Shown here piece after piece: positions 9,102 through 18,008 of a stretch of 64,000 nt of DNA. Every line of letters begins with the position of its first letter. Position 1 is the first letter of the stretch. Source of the stretch: Candidatus Protochlamydia sp. (GTDB lineage Bacteria > Chlamydiota > Chlamydiia > Chlamydiales > Parachlamydiaceae); the NCBI GenBank assembly GCA_013695355.1, contig JACDAQ010000043.1, positions 1 to 64,000 on the forward strand. The letters run 5' to 3'. A program made the translations under genes and the position numbers. The notes beneath the pieces are model-generated. The model was not told where the DNA came from and ran no database searches. It was given only the letters and a program-made list of their open reading frames with translations.

Positions 9102-10196
9102 ATGCCGGGATTATCAGTTGGAATTGTGGGTTTGCCAAATGTAGGAAAATCGACCCTTTTTAATGCTTTGACATCTTGCCAAGCTTCGGCTTCTAATTAT
9201 CCCTTTTGTACAATCGATCCCAATGTGGGAAAAGTAAATGTTTTTGACAGCCGCCTTGACAGCTTATCGGATTTGTCCAACAGTAAAAAAATTGTCTATG
9301 CTGATATGGAATTTGTAGATATTGCCGGATTAGTGGCAGGGGCTTCAAAAGGAGAGGGGTTAGGGAATAAATTTTTAGCCAATATCCGTGAAACGGATGC
9401 GATCGTGCACGTTGTCAGGTGTTTTGAATCGAGTGATATTGTGCATGTTTCCGGCAAGGTAGATCCGATCCATGATATTGAGATCATTAATCTCGAATTG
9501 CGTTTGTCGGATTTGCAAATGGTTGAAAATGTTTTAATGCGCCTTGAAAAGCAAATTAAAACTAAAAAGGAGCTTATTCCGACGTATGAAATTTTACAAA
9601 AAGCCATGGCACACTTGAATGAAGATAAGCCTGTACGCAGTCTAGTATTGAATGAAGAAGAAAAACTTTTGCTTCAACCCTATCCTTTTCTTTCGTCGAA
9701 AAAAGTCCTCTATGTGGCAAATGTTTCCGAAGATGATCTGCCTGAAATGAACAATGAGATGGTTCGTCAGGTCAAAGCCTATGCAGAAGCAGAGGGGAAC
9801 GCTGTTATACCAGTCTGTGCAAAATTGGAAGAGGAAATAGCTCAGCTTCCGTTAAGTGAAAGAAAAGAATTTTTAGACAGTTTAGGATTGCAACAATCAG
9901 GTTTAGAAAGGCTCATTAAAGCCTCATTTAATATGCTTGGTTTAATTACTTACTTGACGACAGGGGAAATTGAGACGAGAGCCTGGACAATCTCAGAAGG
10001 GACAAACGCTGCAGAGGCTGCTGGGAAAATCCATTCTGATATTCAAAAAGGGTTTATCCGAGCGGAAGTTGTAGCTTATGAAGACATGATGGCTTATCAT
10101 GGGCGGGTAGGGGCTAGAGAACAGGGAAAAGTGCGGGCAGAGGGAAGGGATTATATTGTGAAAGATGGGGATGTCATTCTTTTCATGCATAATTAA
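9102..10196 (+). CDS. ychF: Redox-regulated ATPase/GTPase YchF (Obg family)
   Basis: The 364-aa protein has the G1 loop GLPNVGKST (residues 10-18), the G3 motif DIAGLVAGASKGEG and a C-terminal TGS domain ending in VKDGDVILFMHN. The usual NKxD motif is replaced by a NVSE sequence, the YchF hallmark that favours ATP over GTP. YchF binds ribosomes and is linked to stress responses. In Chlamydia it lies beside the T3SS genes (CT092), as here, although antiporter and IS debris now intervene and it points the other way from sctU. Confidence 0.97.
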   Translation: MPGLSVGIVGLPNVGKSTLFNALTSCQASASNYPFCTIDPNVGKVNVFDSRLDSLSDLSNSKKIVYADMEFVDIAGLVAGASKGEGLGNKFLANIRETDAIVHVVRCFESSDIVHVSGKVDPIHDIEIINLELRLSDLQMVENVLMRLEKQIKTKKELIPTYEILQKAMAHLNEDKPVRSLVLNEEEKLLLQPYPFLSSKKVLYVANVSEDDLPEMNNEMVRQVKAYAEAEGNAVIPVCAKLEEEIAQLPLSERKEFLDSLGLQQSGLERLIKASFNMLGLITYLTTGEIETRAWTISEGTNAAEAAGKIHSDIQKGFIRAEVVAYEDMMAYHGRVGAREQGKVRAEGRDYIVKDGDVILFMHN

Positions 10197-10474
10197 TATG
10201 AATATCTAAAACAAGCATCTGTCGAAGCTCTACTTAAAGCATTAAAATTTATGTAGTTAACAGGGTAGATGACGCTGCAGGATTATGGCAGAATAATAGT
10301 AAGCTTGTTTTAAGTGTAAAATGTTTTAGTTTATACCTTCCCAATTTTTTATCTTGCCTATCTTGCCGCCATAAGCGATCCTGCATATCTTGTTTAATGT
10401 TATACTATTTATTTTGTCAGACAATTTTTTAGCTAAGTTATCAGACTAGCCATTAGTAATTATTGATTCTTAAT

Positions 10475-11797
10475 TTAGCGCGGATATTTTTCTTTTCCAT
10501 AAGTCTCAATGAGCTCTTGATAAACCTCAAAAGATAAAAATTCATACTCTTTGTTTACAAGGTCAGGAATGATAGAGGCATTAATATTTTTATAGTCATT
10601 TTTTTTAGATTTTATAACTAAGTGGATTGCATCTTCACAAATAGCTTTAATCCAATAAAAAATTAAAATTTGGCAATCAGTTGCTTTCCTGTCTAACGCG
10701 ATCATTTGAGTTTGTAATTTTTCTTTTTCTTCCATTGTTTCAAGTTGATTCATATCATTATGCATTTTTTCCATTTGCACTTTTGTAAGCTGGAAAGCTC
10801 CTCCCAATTTTTTTAAGAGGATATTCTCTTTTAAGGCATCCCCCAGTAAATTGTACCATAAATAAATCTCTATTCTTCGATTTCTTCTTAATTGATTTAC
10901 CACATTAAAATTAAAACTTATTTGATATTTATCATCTGCTACAAGCTTCACTTTTTTAAAATCAAATCCTGTAAACTGAAAAAAATAATGTTGAAAGATC
11001 CCTTCGCAAAAGAGAAACTGTAATTTTTCATCGGCCCACTTATCTCCATAAATATGAAAATGACCGATGTTATCATGGAACCATTGTGAATGCTGATTGG
11101 ATGATCCCGAAGTCGCTTCCATGTCTTTATTGGATATGTTGGGAAGGCGCCGCTTATCTGAATCCCTTTCTGCTCTTTCTTTTTGGATGCGAGTATTTTC
11201 AGCTGCATGGTACTCTTCAGCTTCTTTCATGATACGATCAGATATTTGCTGAATGAGGGCTTCTTCAGCTGCAGCATGCTCCTGCTCTTTCATTAATTGA
11301 GCTTTTTTTGCAGCTTCCTCCATTTCTATTTTGGCATAATCCTCTTCAGCAGCCGCTTCAGCTAACTCTTTTTGTATAGCTACTTCCTCTACGGCCTCAC
11401 CCTCGACTTCTTTTTTGGTACGAGCTTCTGCGTCTGTACCTTCCTCGCCCTCAATAATTTGCGTGGCTTCACCTTTATTTATATTAACTATCAGAACATC
11501 CTCTTCAATTCTATTTTCGACCTTTTGATACCAATGACTAAAGTCGTAAAGTATAATGATCAAATTGCCTATAAAAGGAACGATCAGGATTAGGCAGCGT
11601 GTGAAATTTTTTTGGTCTAAATGGCTGTAGAAGCGGCTGTTAGAAATAGTAGAGGCCTCCATAAATGGTAAAATAACGCATTTTTGGAAAAGGTGTGTCA
11701 TATTAGTGGCTGTGCTTACAAGAGGTAAATAATCACAATATCTGTCTAGACTAACTAATAAAATGGTTTTATTAACATTTACTATAAAATTATTCAT
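10475..11797 (-). CDS. Unknown protein: hydrophobic N-terminus, Glu/Ala coiled coil
   Basis: The 440-aa protein does not belong to a family I recognise. Residues ~1-60 are uncharged, residues ~68-88 form a membrane-like segment (LILIVPFIGNLIIILYDF), and residues ~105-215 are a Glu/Ala/Lys-rich coiled coil. The C-terminal ~200 residues are mixed charged and aromatic. Chlamydial inclusion-membrane proteins often combine a hydrophobic segment with coiled coils, so a host-facing role is possible, but no bilobed Inc hairpin is clear. It stands alone between ychF and a GNAT relic. Confidence 0.65.
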   Translation of the reverse strand: MNNFIVNVNKTILLVSLDRYCDYLPLVSTATNMTHLFQKCVILPFMEASTISNSRFYSHLDQKNFTRCLILIVPFIGNLIIILYDFSHWYQKVENRIEEDVLIVNINKGEATQIIEGEEGTDAEARTKKEVEGEAVEEVAIQKELAEAAAEEDYAKIEMEEAAKKAQLMKEQEHAAAEEALIQQISDRIMKEAEEYHAAENTRIQKERAERDSDKRRLPNISNKDMEATSGSSNQHSQWFHDNIGHFHIYGDKWADEKLQFLFCEGIFQHYFFQFTGFDFKKVKLVADDKYQISFNFNVVNQLRRNRRIEIYLWYNLLGDALKENILLKKLGGAFQLTKVQMEKMHNDMNQLETMEEKEKLQTQMIALDRKATDCQILIFYWIKAICEDAIHLVIKSKKNDYKNINASIIPDLVNKEYEFLSFEVYQELIETYGKEKYPR

Positions 11798-11853
11798 TTG
11801 CTTCTCTTTTTTTTATTTTAATTATCATAATGGAATATCAAAATATAATCAAT

Positions 11854-11967
11854 TTATACCCAAGTAAATTCCATTTTTTTAGTTCCTTGATTATAATTCT
11901 CTAGCAAGTAAGCATGTGATTTAAATCCAAGTGAGCGAAATAATGCGGCTTGCTCTTTTTCAGAGTA
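11854..11967 (-). pseudogene. GNAT acetyltransferase C-terminal relic
   Basis: This short minus-strand frame reads YSEKEQAALFRSLGFKSHAY and continues to a stop at 11856-11854. The ALFRSLGF stretch resembles the last conserved motif of GNAT acetyltransferases. There is a stop immediately upstream and no room for the rest of the domain, so it is a truncated remnant. The identification rests on about 38 codons. Confidence 0.35.
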
Positions 11968-12026
11968 TTAGTTATTATTAAATTTTAAAAATTGATTTGG
12001 GCTAATATAAAAGGTATAGAAAAATT

Positions 12027-13160
12027 GTGGAAAAATCTTTAGTTTTTGTCAGCTGCGCTCCTGCTCTGGAGCCTCTTCTATTAGATGAGTTAGCCGAGTT
12101 AGGAGTTCAAAATCTTACTTTAGGTTATCGAGGTGTTTTTGTTGATGAATGGAATTGGGAAGATATTTATAAGATCAATTATGGATCCCGCTTAGGCAGC
12201 CGTGTATTGCTCCCATTGGCGCGCTTTAAATGCTTCGACCGGAAGTCACTCTATAACCAAATTTTCACGATTGATTGGACCCAATTTTTAAAAGATGGGG
12301 ATACTTTTGCAATTGATGCCAATGTACAACATCGCGAGCTGCGGAACAGTCTTTTTGCTGCACAAGTTGTAAAGGATGCCATTTGCGACCAAATGCGGCA
12401 AAAAGCTGGCCGCCGACCTTCTGTAGACATTCAAAATCCGACAGTTCAGCTTAATCTTTACATCCAGCAAACACTGGCAATTATAAGTTTTGACACTTCC
12501 GGATCTCCATTGCATAAAAGAGGATATCGGCAGGAAACTGTCGAAGCCCCCCTTCAAGAGACTTTGGCTGCAGCAATGCTGCGCCTTGCAAGCTACAATT
12601 CAAAGCAAATTTTTTGTGACCCTTGCTGCGGGTCGGGGACTATTTTGATCGAAGCAGCCTTAATGGCTACAAACACCCCCCCTGGCTATATAAGACAGAA
12701 ATGGGGCTTTATGCATCATCCTGGCTATCAATTAAATGAGTGGTTAAAAGTGCGCAATCGCATGGATGAAAACAGGCAGCCGTTGCCCCCTCACCACTTA
12801 TTTGGAATGGATATCAGTAAAAATGCTGTAAGAGCAGCAAAAATTAATTTAAAGGCTGCTGGATTTAATAATGTGGAAATCGTGCAAGGCGATTTTCGCG
12901 ACTGCACTCTTTCAACTACCCCAAATTTTATTTTAACCAACCCCCCGCATGGACGGAGGCTGGATGATGTAGAACATTTACGCCCTTTTTACCGTGAATT
13001 AGGAAATTTTTTAAAACAGAAAACCGCCAAGCCTGCAAAAGGATTCATTTTTACCGGAAATATGGAGCTTTCCAAGGAAATCGGATTAGCAGCCTCCCGC
13101 CGCTACATTCTTAGTAACGGGGGGGTTGATTCTCGCTTGCTTGAGTACGAACTTTATTGA
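12027..13160 (+). CDS. 23S rRNA methyltransferase, RlmL/YpsC-like (THUMP + Rossmann)
   Basis: The protein is 377 aa, starting at GTG. Residues ~1-155 form an N-terminal THUMP-containing region. A Rossmann methyltransferase follows with SAM-binding motif DPCCGSGTILIEAAL near residue 198 and the catalytic TNPPHGRRL near residue 308, an NPPY-type motif for N-methylation of bases. This matches the N-terminal (RlmL) part of E. coli YcbY and Bacillus YpsC, which form m2G in 23S rRNA. No strong Shine-Dalgarno precedes the GTG. The BTB-LRR gene follows after 17 bp on the same strand, so they may be co-transcribed by chance of position. Exact target is inferred. Confidence 0.85.
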   Translation: MEKSLVFVSCAPALEPLLLDELAELGVQNLTLGYRGVFVDEWNWEDIYKINYGSRLGSRVLLPLARFKCFDRKSLYNQIFTIDWTQFLKDGDTFAIDANVQHRELRNSLFAAQVVKDAICDQMRQKAGRRPSVDIQNPTVQLNLYIQQTLAIISFDTSGSPLHKRGYRQETVEAPLQETLAAAMLRLASYNSKQIFCDPCCGSGTILIEAALMATNTPPGYIRQKWGFMHHPGYQLNEWLKVRNRMDENRQPLPPHHLFGMDISKNAVRAAKINLKAAGFNNVEIVQGDFRDCTLSTTPNFILTNPPHGRRLDDVEHLRPFYRELGNFLKQKTAKPAKGFIFTGNMELSKEIGLAASRRYILSNGGVDSRLLEYELY

Positions 13161-13177
13161 TTTCATAAAGGACAATC

Positions 13178-14683
13178 ATGGAAGGGCCCGATTTTTTATC
13201 TCAAGATCTCCTCCCCCTTGTCGCAGATGCTGCGGGTGATAGAGAACTTTTTCATGCCCTCATTCAGCATCCCCCTAATTTAATCGCCTTTTTTGAGACA
13301 GCTTGTGAAGACCCATTATGGGTAAGTAAGCATCCCCAGTTGATCCGATTGATCTTACGTTGGTGTTCGAAACAGTTTTATTTGCTGCGTTTTCCCATTT
13401 ATTACGCAAAACAAATGGGGGACCTCATTCGCAGCCATTACTCCTTTCTGAGCCCCTTTCTATTTTTTCAACCCTCTTTATTTAATACAATGCACCTTGA
13501 GGTAGAAGAAAAAACTTTTCTCGTTAATACCTTTCTATTCGGAACAGCAAGCCCTTTTTTCAAAGAGCTGTTCACGAATTGTCTTTTGACTTTCCAAGAT
13601 CGCTGGTCCCTTCCTGTTACCCTTCCTACTTATCATTTAATTGAGGAATACATTCTAAAAGGACATGTCCAAGAGTTATGGAAGCTGGAAGAAAAAGATT
13701 TAATGGATCTGATGAAACAATCGAAAATTTGGAGGCTTTCAGGACTTGTGCAAGAGTGCAGTTTAATTTTGAAGAGATACATAACAAAAGAGAATGTGAT
13801 TAAAAACTTGCTCGAAGCCCATAAAAAAAATTTTTTGGAGTGGCAGCAAGTTTGCAGCGAGTACTTTAATATGCAAAAATTTGGGCTTCAGCTCCACTCT
13901 CCCCAGGATCAAAATGAATTGAAAGTTGAAGTTCTTGATTTTAGAGGAGACACTTTAGATCTTTTTTTACAGCTTGCCCCTTTCATTACACATTTAGCAT
14001 TTAGCGGAGCCTTAAGTTCCGACCCCTATTATGGCAAAATGATTGAAAGATGCCCTCGTTTAGTAGGAATGGATTTAAGTGGATCGGCCGAATATGATAA
14101 TCAATTTGATGACTTGCCAGGCTCGTTGCTTGAGTTGAATTTAGCAGCCTGCCCCTGGCTTAGGCCGCGTCATTTAAAGGAGGCAGGATATCAATTTTTG
14201 AATTTAAAAAAACTTATACTCGATGGCAATGTGCAGCTCGATTATCAGGCCTGGGGAGAGATCCATCGTTTTCATACCCTGTTCACGGCTAGTTTTGCTT
14301 TATGCCATCAAATGACTGACGATGATTTGAAGCTCCTAGGCAAAAGCTGTTCACATTTATTGGAGCTGAATATTGAGGATTGCAGCAAAGTGACCAATAG
14401 GGGGGTGCTAGAGATCATTTCAAAATGCACCCATTTAATGAAGCTGAACTGCAGCTTTTGCGGCAATCTCACAGATAAGGCGCTGGTTGAGCTTAGCGTA
14501 TATGGGCATCAGCTTAATAAATTAATTTTAAGAGGATGCACAGGATTTACAGACGCAGGCCTATTTAAATTAATGGCATTTCGCCCGAATCTTAGCTATC
14601 TGGATGTAAAAGGATGCAACTTTACACTGCAAGCCATCGAAAAGATTCGAAGAGATTACCCCTTATTGCTTCTAGAAGATTAA
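13178..14683 (+). CDS. BTB/POZ-BACK-like protein with FBXL-type leucine-rich repeats
   Basis: The 501-aa protein joins two eukaryote-like parts. Residues ~105-210 look like a BTB/POZ domain: FLFGTASPFFKELF, then LPTYHLIEEYILKG and IWRLSGLVQECSLILKRYIT, followed by a BACK-like helix (ENVIKNLL). Residues ~255-495 hold cysteine-containing LRRs of the AMN1/FBXL type (LLELNIEDCSKVTNRGVLEI, LNKLILRGCTGFTDAGL). BTB proteins dock substrates onto cullin-3 ubiquitin ligases in eukaryotes, and expanded BTB/F-box families are known in amoeba-associated chlamydiae. A secreted effector that hijacks host ubiquitination is the likely role. No Sec signal is present, which fits T3SS export. Start has an AAAGGA site. 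Confidence 0.8.
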   Translation: MEGPDFLSQDLLPLVADAAGDRELFHALIQHPPNLIAFFETACEDPLWVSKHPQLIRLILRWCSKQFYLLRFPIYYAKQMGDLIRSHYSFLSPFLFFQPSLFNTMHLEVEEKTFLVNTFLFGTASPFFKELFTNCLLTFQDRWSLPVTLPTYHLIEEYILKGHVQELWKLEEKDLMDLMKQSKIWRLSGLVQECSLILKRYITKENVIKNLLEAHKKNFLEWQQVCSEYFNMQKFGLQLHSPQDQNELKVEVLDFRGDTLDLFLQLAPFITHLAFSGALSSDPYYGKMIERCPRLVGMDLSGSAEYDNQFDDLPGSLLELNLAACPWLRPRHLKEAGYQFLNLKKLILDGNVQLDYQAWGEIHRFHTLFTASFALCHQMTDDDLKLLGKSCSHLLELNIEDCSKVTNRGVLEIISKCTHLMKLNCSFCGNLTDKALVELSVYGHQLNKLILRGCTGFTDAGLFKLMAFRPNLSYLDVKGCNFTLQAIEKIRRDYPLLLLED

Positions 14684-14770
14684 ACTTCTCTCCTTCTTGT
14701 ATTTTTTTGACAAAAAAATTTCAATCAATTAAAAAACAATTAAATGAATGAATATGCTCAATTGTGATTT

Positions 14771-14871
14771 TAGAACCTATTCAATAACTATGATTAGGAT
14801 GCTTTGCTGCTACAATTCTAGCGGATTTTAGCACACAAATCATCCGATCGAAGATTTTGAACATGTTCTTA
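14771..14871 (+). repeat. Family C MITE-like repeat, full-length diverged copy
   Basis: This 101-bp element has ends TAGAACCTATTCAA and TTGAACATGTTCTTA, which are imperfect inverted repeats. Its core ATGATTAGGATGCTTTGCTG recurs in the copies at 18198 and 30190. No coding capacity. It lies just upstream of the secreted repeat protein and may shape its leader. Confidence 0.75.
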
Positions 14872-14915
14872 GCGATCAACTTTTTTCAATTACAAAATTT
14901 ATTTAAGGAGTTTTC

Positions 14916-16004
14916 ATGAATAAAGCATTCCTTTTTATGCTTGCCGCTGCATTGTCCACAGGTTATATCAATCAAGCCTCAGCTGCTATTATCAAAATTG
15001 ATTCGCCAGTAACAATGACGGACACCCGTCAGCCTATGTTGGCGATAATTACTGATAGTGACGGCTATGTATATCGACAAATAGTTTATTTTGACCCAGC
15101 TACTTCTCAGATTGATCTTGATCTAAGCACAGCAGGCCCTAATGCAAGTATTTATATTCCTGCATTAAATGTTCGCTATGTTTTATTTAATGGCTATTGG
15201 GTTGACGAATCTGGCTATTATTGGGATGGCAGCCAACGCACTTATGTAAATAACCCAAACTGGAATGAGTATTGGACATCGTACTGGCATACTCATAAAG
15301 CTGATTCAGGACGTCAGTTCCGCAAAGACCATCGGCATTGGCATGATAGAGACTCTAATGACTGGCGTGGGGAAAATCGTGAAGGCCGTCGATTTGATAG
15401 GGACAGCGGAAGACGTTTTATTGATCAGCGCGACGGTCGCTTTGAAGGCCGTGTTAGAAATTGGCAGGATAGAGACTTTGATAACCGTCAACCAGGCAGA
15501 GCGGTTCATTCCACTGGCTATTATAGCGGACAAGAAAGTAGCACATATCCTTCCGATGGTTTTGAAGTTCAGTCTGGCCGGACAATGCGGTCTGACGGAC
15601 AAACTGGCCGCATGATGCCTGCAGGGGGATTTGAAGGCCGGCCTGGAAGTTCAATGCCATCCAGCAGCTTTGAAAGTGGACAGCGCAGCACGTCTTCTGC
15701 CTTTGAAGGCCGGTCTGGAACTTCGATGCCGTCGGGCAGCTTTGAAAGTGGACAGGGAAGCACCTCTTCAGGAGCTTTTGAAGGCCGATCTGGCACTTCA
15801 ATGCCATCAAGCGGCTTTGAAAGTGGACAGCGAGGCGCTTCTTCTGGGGCTTTTGAAGGCCGATCTGGCACTTCAATGCCATCAAGCGGCTTTGAAAGCG
15901 GACAGCGAAGCACTTCTACTGGAGCTTTTGAAGGGCAGTCGCAAAGTTCAATGCGTTCAGGCAGCCAGTCTGGAAGCAGCATGAATGGTGGAAGATCAAG
16001 ATAA
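14916..16004 (+). CDS. Secreted Gly/Ser-rich tandem-repeat protein
   Basis: The 362-aa protein starts with a Sec signal peptide (MNKAFLFMLAAALSTGYINQ, cleavage likely after QASA). Residues ~25-125 form a small Tyr/Trp-rich domain, residues ~130-205 are Arg/Asp-rich (DRDSGRRF type), and residues ~239-345 consist of 25-residue repeats (FEGRSGTSMPSSGFESGQ) rich in Ser and Gly. Such proteins are often surface or envelope components. A good AAGGAG site precedes the ATG and an intrinsic terminator follows at 16048, so it is a single-gene unit. I do not recognise the N-terminal domain. No function is proposed beyond export. Confidence 0.8.
   Translation: MNKAFLFMLAAALSTGYINQASAAIIKIDSPVTMTDTRQPMLAIITDSDGYVYRQIVYFDPATSQIDLDLSTAGPNASIYIPALNVRYVLFNGYWVDESGYYWDGSQRTYVNNPNWNEYWTSYWHTHKADSGRQFRKDHRHWHDRDSNDWRGENREGRRFDRDSGRRFIDQRDGRFEGRVRNWQDRDFDNRQPGRAVHSTGYYSGQESSTYPSDGFEVQSGRTMRSDGQTGRMMPAGGFEGRPGSSMPSSSFESGQRSTSSAFEGRSGTSMPSGSFESGQGSTSSGAFEGRSGTSMPSSGFESGQRGASSGAFEGRSGTSMPSSGFESGQRSTSTGAFEGQSQSSMRSGSQSGSSMNGGRSR
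15630..15960 (+). repeat. 75-bp in-frame tandem repeats
   Basis: Four units begin at 15630 (72 bp), 15702, 15777 and 15852 (75 bp each), plus a partial fifth from 15927. Each starts TTTGAAGGCC and encodes about 25 residues. Units 3 and 4 are nearly identical, which indicates recent duplication or gene conversion. Copy number should vary between strains without breaking the frame. Confidence 0.9.
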
Positions 16005-16047
16005 AGTATAAGCGCTATTTATCAAAATAGTGATTGTTGAACATACG

Positions 16048-16085
16048 AAGGCTTTGCAATATGAAACCATTTTGCAAAGCCTTTT
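16048..16085 (+). terminator. Intrinsic terminator of the repeat-protein gene
   Basis: AAGGCTTTGCAA (16048-16059) pairs perfectly with TTGCAAAGCCTT (16072-16083), followed by a short T run. It lies 44 bp after the stop codon. Confidence 0.8.
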
Positions 16086-16094
16086 CTGGTTAAT

Positions 16095-16514
16095 TTAGAA
16101 TTTCTTTTCTCGAAAGTTCTTAAAAATAAAATTATACGAATTTTCATTGAGTTCTAAAAAATTCTTTCTTTCTGTATGAAAATATAGATCGGCTATTTGT
16201 AAAAATTCATGATTTTTTTCTTCATTAACTTTTTTAAGCCAAATGGGATGTATTAAAATATAAGTGATTTGTTTATTTTGAAATAGCACACAAATCATAC
16301 GGCCTGCTTTAAAAATATTCTCAGCGGCCGCTTCTTTCAAATTAATAGGCGTAACCTTAATTCCCTTATGTGGGGCCTGAAAAAAATTACATTGTCTAAA
16401 AGTTAAAAAGATGTCTTGCAAAAAAAAATAAACATACTCATTTTCTGGCAATAAAATGGTTGGTTGCAGGGTGGTGTCTTCGGAAGGATTAAAAGCTGAT
16501 GTGATTGTTTGCAT
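16095..16514 (-). CDS. Unknown 139-aa protein
   Basis: The ORF is intact, starts at ATG 16514, and its 3' end lies ten bases from the terminator of the convergent gene. The product is a mixed alpha/beta soluble protein with aromatic-rich strands (ITYILIHPIWLKKV) and no signal peptide or membrane helix. I recognise no family. Its small size and lack of an N-terminal signal would fit a T3SS chaperone or a cytosolic adaptor, but nothing in the sequence proves this. Confidence 0.5.
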   Translation of the reverse strand: MQTITSAFNPSEDTTLQPTILLPENEYVYFFLQDIFLTFRQCNFFQAPHKGIKVTPINLKEAAAENIFKAGRMICVLFQNKQITYILIHPIWLKKVNEEKNHEFLQIADLYFHTERKNFLELNENSYNFIFKNFREKKF

Positions 16515-16878
16515 ATTCTCCCCATTTTTAAGCTAAAATGTATCAAATAAATATTCAATTAACAACCTTTTTTCAAAGAAAACTTATCTTAATCTTAAGT
16601 TTAATAAAAAGGACATCGGTAGTATTAGCGAAAAACTTTTATCAAAATTTTTCATATGAATTTTTTCCCTATAAAAAAACATTTTGCAGACAATAAATAA
16701 ATTTTAAAAGCTAATCCCAAAAATAAATATGCTTAAGGTAGCCAGGCAGGAAGCGAATTGTGATAACCATTCGAGGTAAAGTATAATTGTTGTGATTTTA
16801 AATTTCTTTGTCTTGAATTTTATTAAACTGGGCACCATATTCGAATAAATTTATTTAGGCCTTGGTGGTATTAGCACA
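16515..16878. other. Intergenic gap, nothing recognised
   Basis: This AT-rich 364-bp stretch lies between two divergent genes. I see no coding relic, repeat copy or clear promoter hexamers. It presumably holds the promoters of both genes. Confidence 0.4.
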
Positions 16879-17997
16879 GTGGAACAATTTTTGTTATACA
16901 ATAGCTCTGACAATTTAAAAGCAGCAACTTCTGAAGATGATTACCTTGCATCCCTTCTTCACACCGACTTGCAGCTTTATATTAGCAATATCAAAACTCA
17001 ATTACATTTATTAAAAATTAAAGAGCTTCTACTCCCTCTAACACTCAACGATACAGAAGATAATAATTCTCATATTTGTTCCCCATTCACCCGCTACACT
17101 ACCTATGCTAACAAAGAACTTACTGCTTTAAAAAGTCCATTTTTAAAAAAAAGTCTGACTTTTATGATCGGTATTTTAGCGGCAATCCTAAAAGCTGGGA
17201 AAATCGATCAGCTTGCAATTGTCAATAATTGGCTTCTTTCAACACCGCTGTACCCATCATTGGACAGTATTACGATTGAAAAAATGACATCTTTTTTGAT
17301 TAAAGCTTTTCCTCAGCATGCCCTTCTTTTTCCTGCACTAAACTATTTTACTAATTCAACTCTAATTAAAAATTTGAAGCAAAAAGGGTATCAGCTGGTC
17401 CCTTCTGGAGAAATATTTATATTAGACGGAAATTTAAAGCAGAAAACGAAACAAATTGTTCAGGATCAAGCTTTGTTAAAAAAATCATCCTACCAAATAG
17501 TTCCTCACTCCGAGATTATTGAAGAAGATTATGATCGGATGGCTCAATTATATCATAGTCTTTACATTAAAAAATATTCTCCATGTAATCCTCAATATAC
17601 ACCCTCTCTTATCAAATTATGGCATCAAAAAAATATCCTCCATTTTCAGGGCTTAAGGAGAAAAGAGGGAGATTTAGTTGGTTTCATTGCTTACTTTCAG
17701 CGTGATGGCGTGATAGCTGCCCCTTTATTAGGATATGACCTATCTTTTCCGACAAAAGAGGGGCTGTATCGACAATTGGCTGCATTGATTATAAAAAAGA
17801 CGTACGAAAATAAATGGATTTTTAATATGGGTGCGGGTGCCTCTGATTTTAAAAAATTAAGGGGGGGAGTGGGTTATATCGAATATAGCCTCGTTTATGC
17901 CAAACATTTAGCATTAAAAAGAAATGCGGCTTGGAAAGTACTTGGCAGCGCTATGTCCGGTATTGGCGTTCCTATTCTCCGTCATTATAAATTTTAA
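16879..17997 (+). CDS. FemAB/BioF2-like GNAT-fold acyltransferase
   Basis: The 372-aa protein begins at GTG. Its C-terminal half has the pattern of the GNAT-fold FemAB/CelD group: GLRRKEGDLVGFIAYFQRDG near residue 257, PLLGYDL, then FNMGAGASDFKKLRGG near residue 315, which resembles the acetyl-CoA or lipid-linked substrate region, and a C-terminal basic helix. The N-terminal ~130 residues are helical and unlike known domains. It could acylate a small molecule or envelope component. It stands alone and its start is uncertain, because GTG lacks an obvious Shine-Dalgarno. Confidence 0.6.
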   Translation: MEQFLLYNSSDNLKAATSEDDYLASLLHTDLQLYISNIKTQLHLLKIKELLLPLTLNDTEDNNSHICSPFTRYTTYANKELTALKSPFLKKSLTFMIGILAAILKAGKIDQLAIVNNWLLSTPLYPSLDSITIEKMTSFLIKAFPQHALLFPALNYFTNSTLIKNLKQKGYQLVPSGEIFILDGNLKQKTKQIVQDQALLKKSSYQIVPHSEIIEEDYDRMAQLYHSLYIKKYSPCNPQYTPSLIKLWHQKNILHFQGLRRKEGDLVGFIAYFQRDGVIAAPLLGYDLSFPTKEGLYRQLAALIIKKTYENKWIFNMGAGASDFKKLRGGVGYIEYSLVYAKHLALKRNAAWKVLGSAMSGIGVPILRHYKF

Positions 17998-18008
17998 AGC
18001 ATTAAAAA

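Noticed and set aside
10208-10312. AAAACAAGC / GCTTGTTTT 9-10 bp inverted pair downstream of ychF as another small element
   Set aside because: Arms are short, 85 bp apart, and no second copy was seen.
11852-11871. TATACCCAAGTAAATTCCA as a solo end of family A
   Set aside because: The same bases are the 3' coding end and stop of a GNAT relic on the minus strand, and only about 10 bp match family A.
15630-15960. CRISPR-like array
   Set aside because: The repeats are contiguous 75-bp coding units without unique spacers.
15454-15982. Antisense ORFs with repeats (137 and 143 aa) opposite the secreted repeat protein
   Set aside because: They arise only because 75-bp repeats keep all frames open; the plus strand has the signal peptide, ribosome site and terminator.
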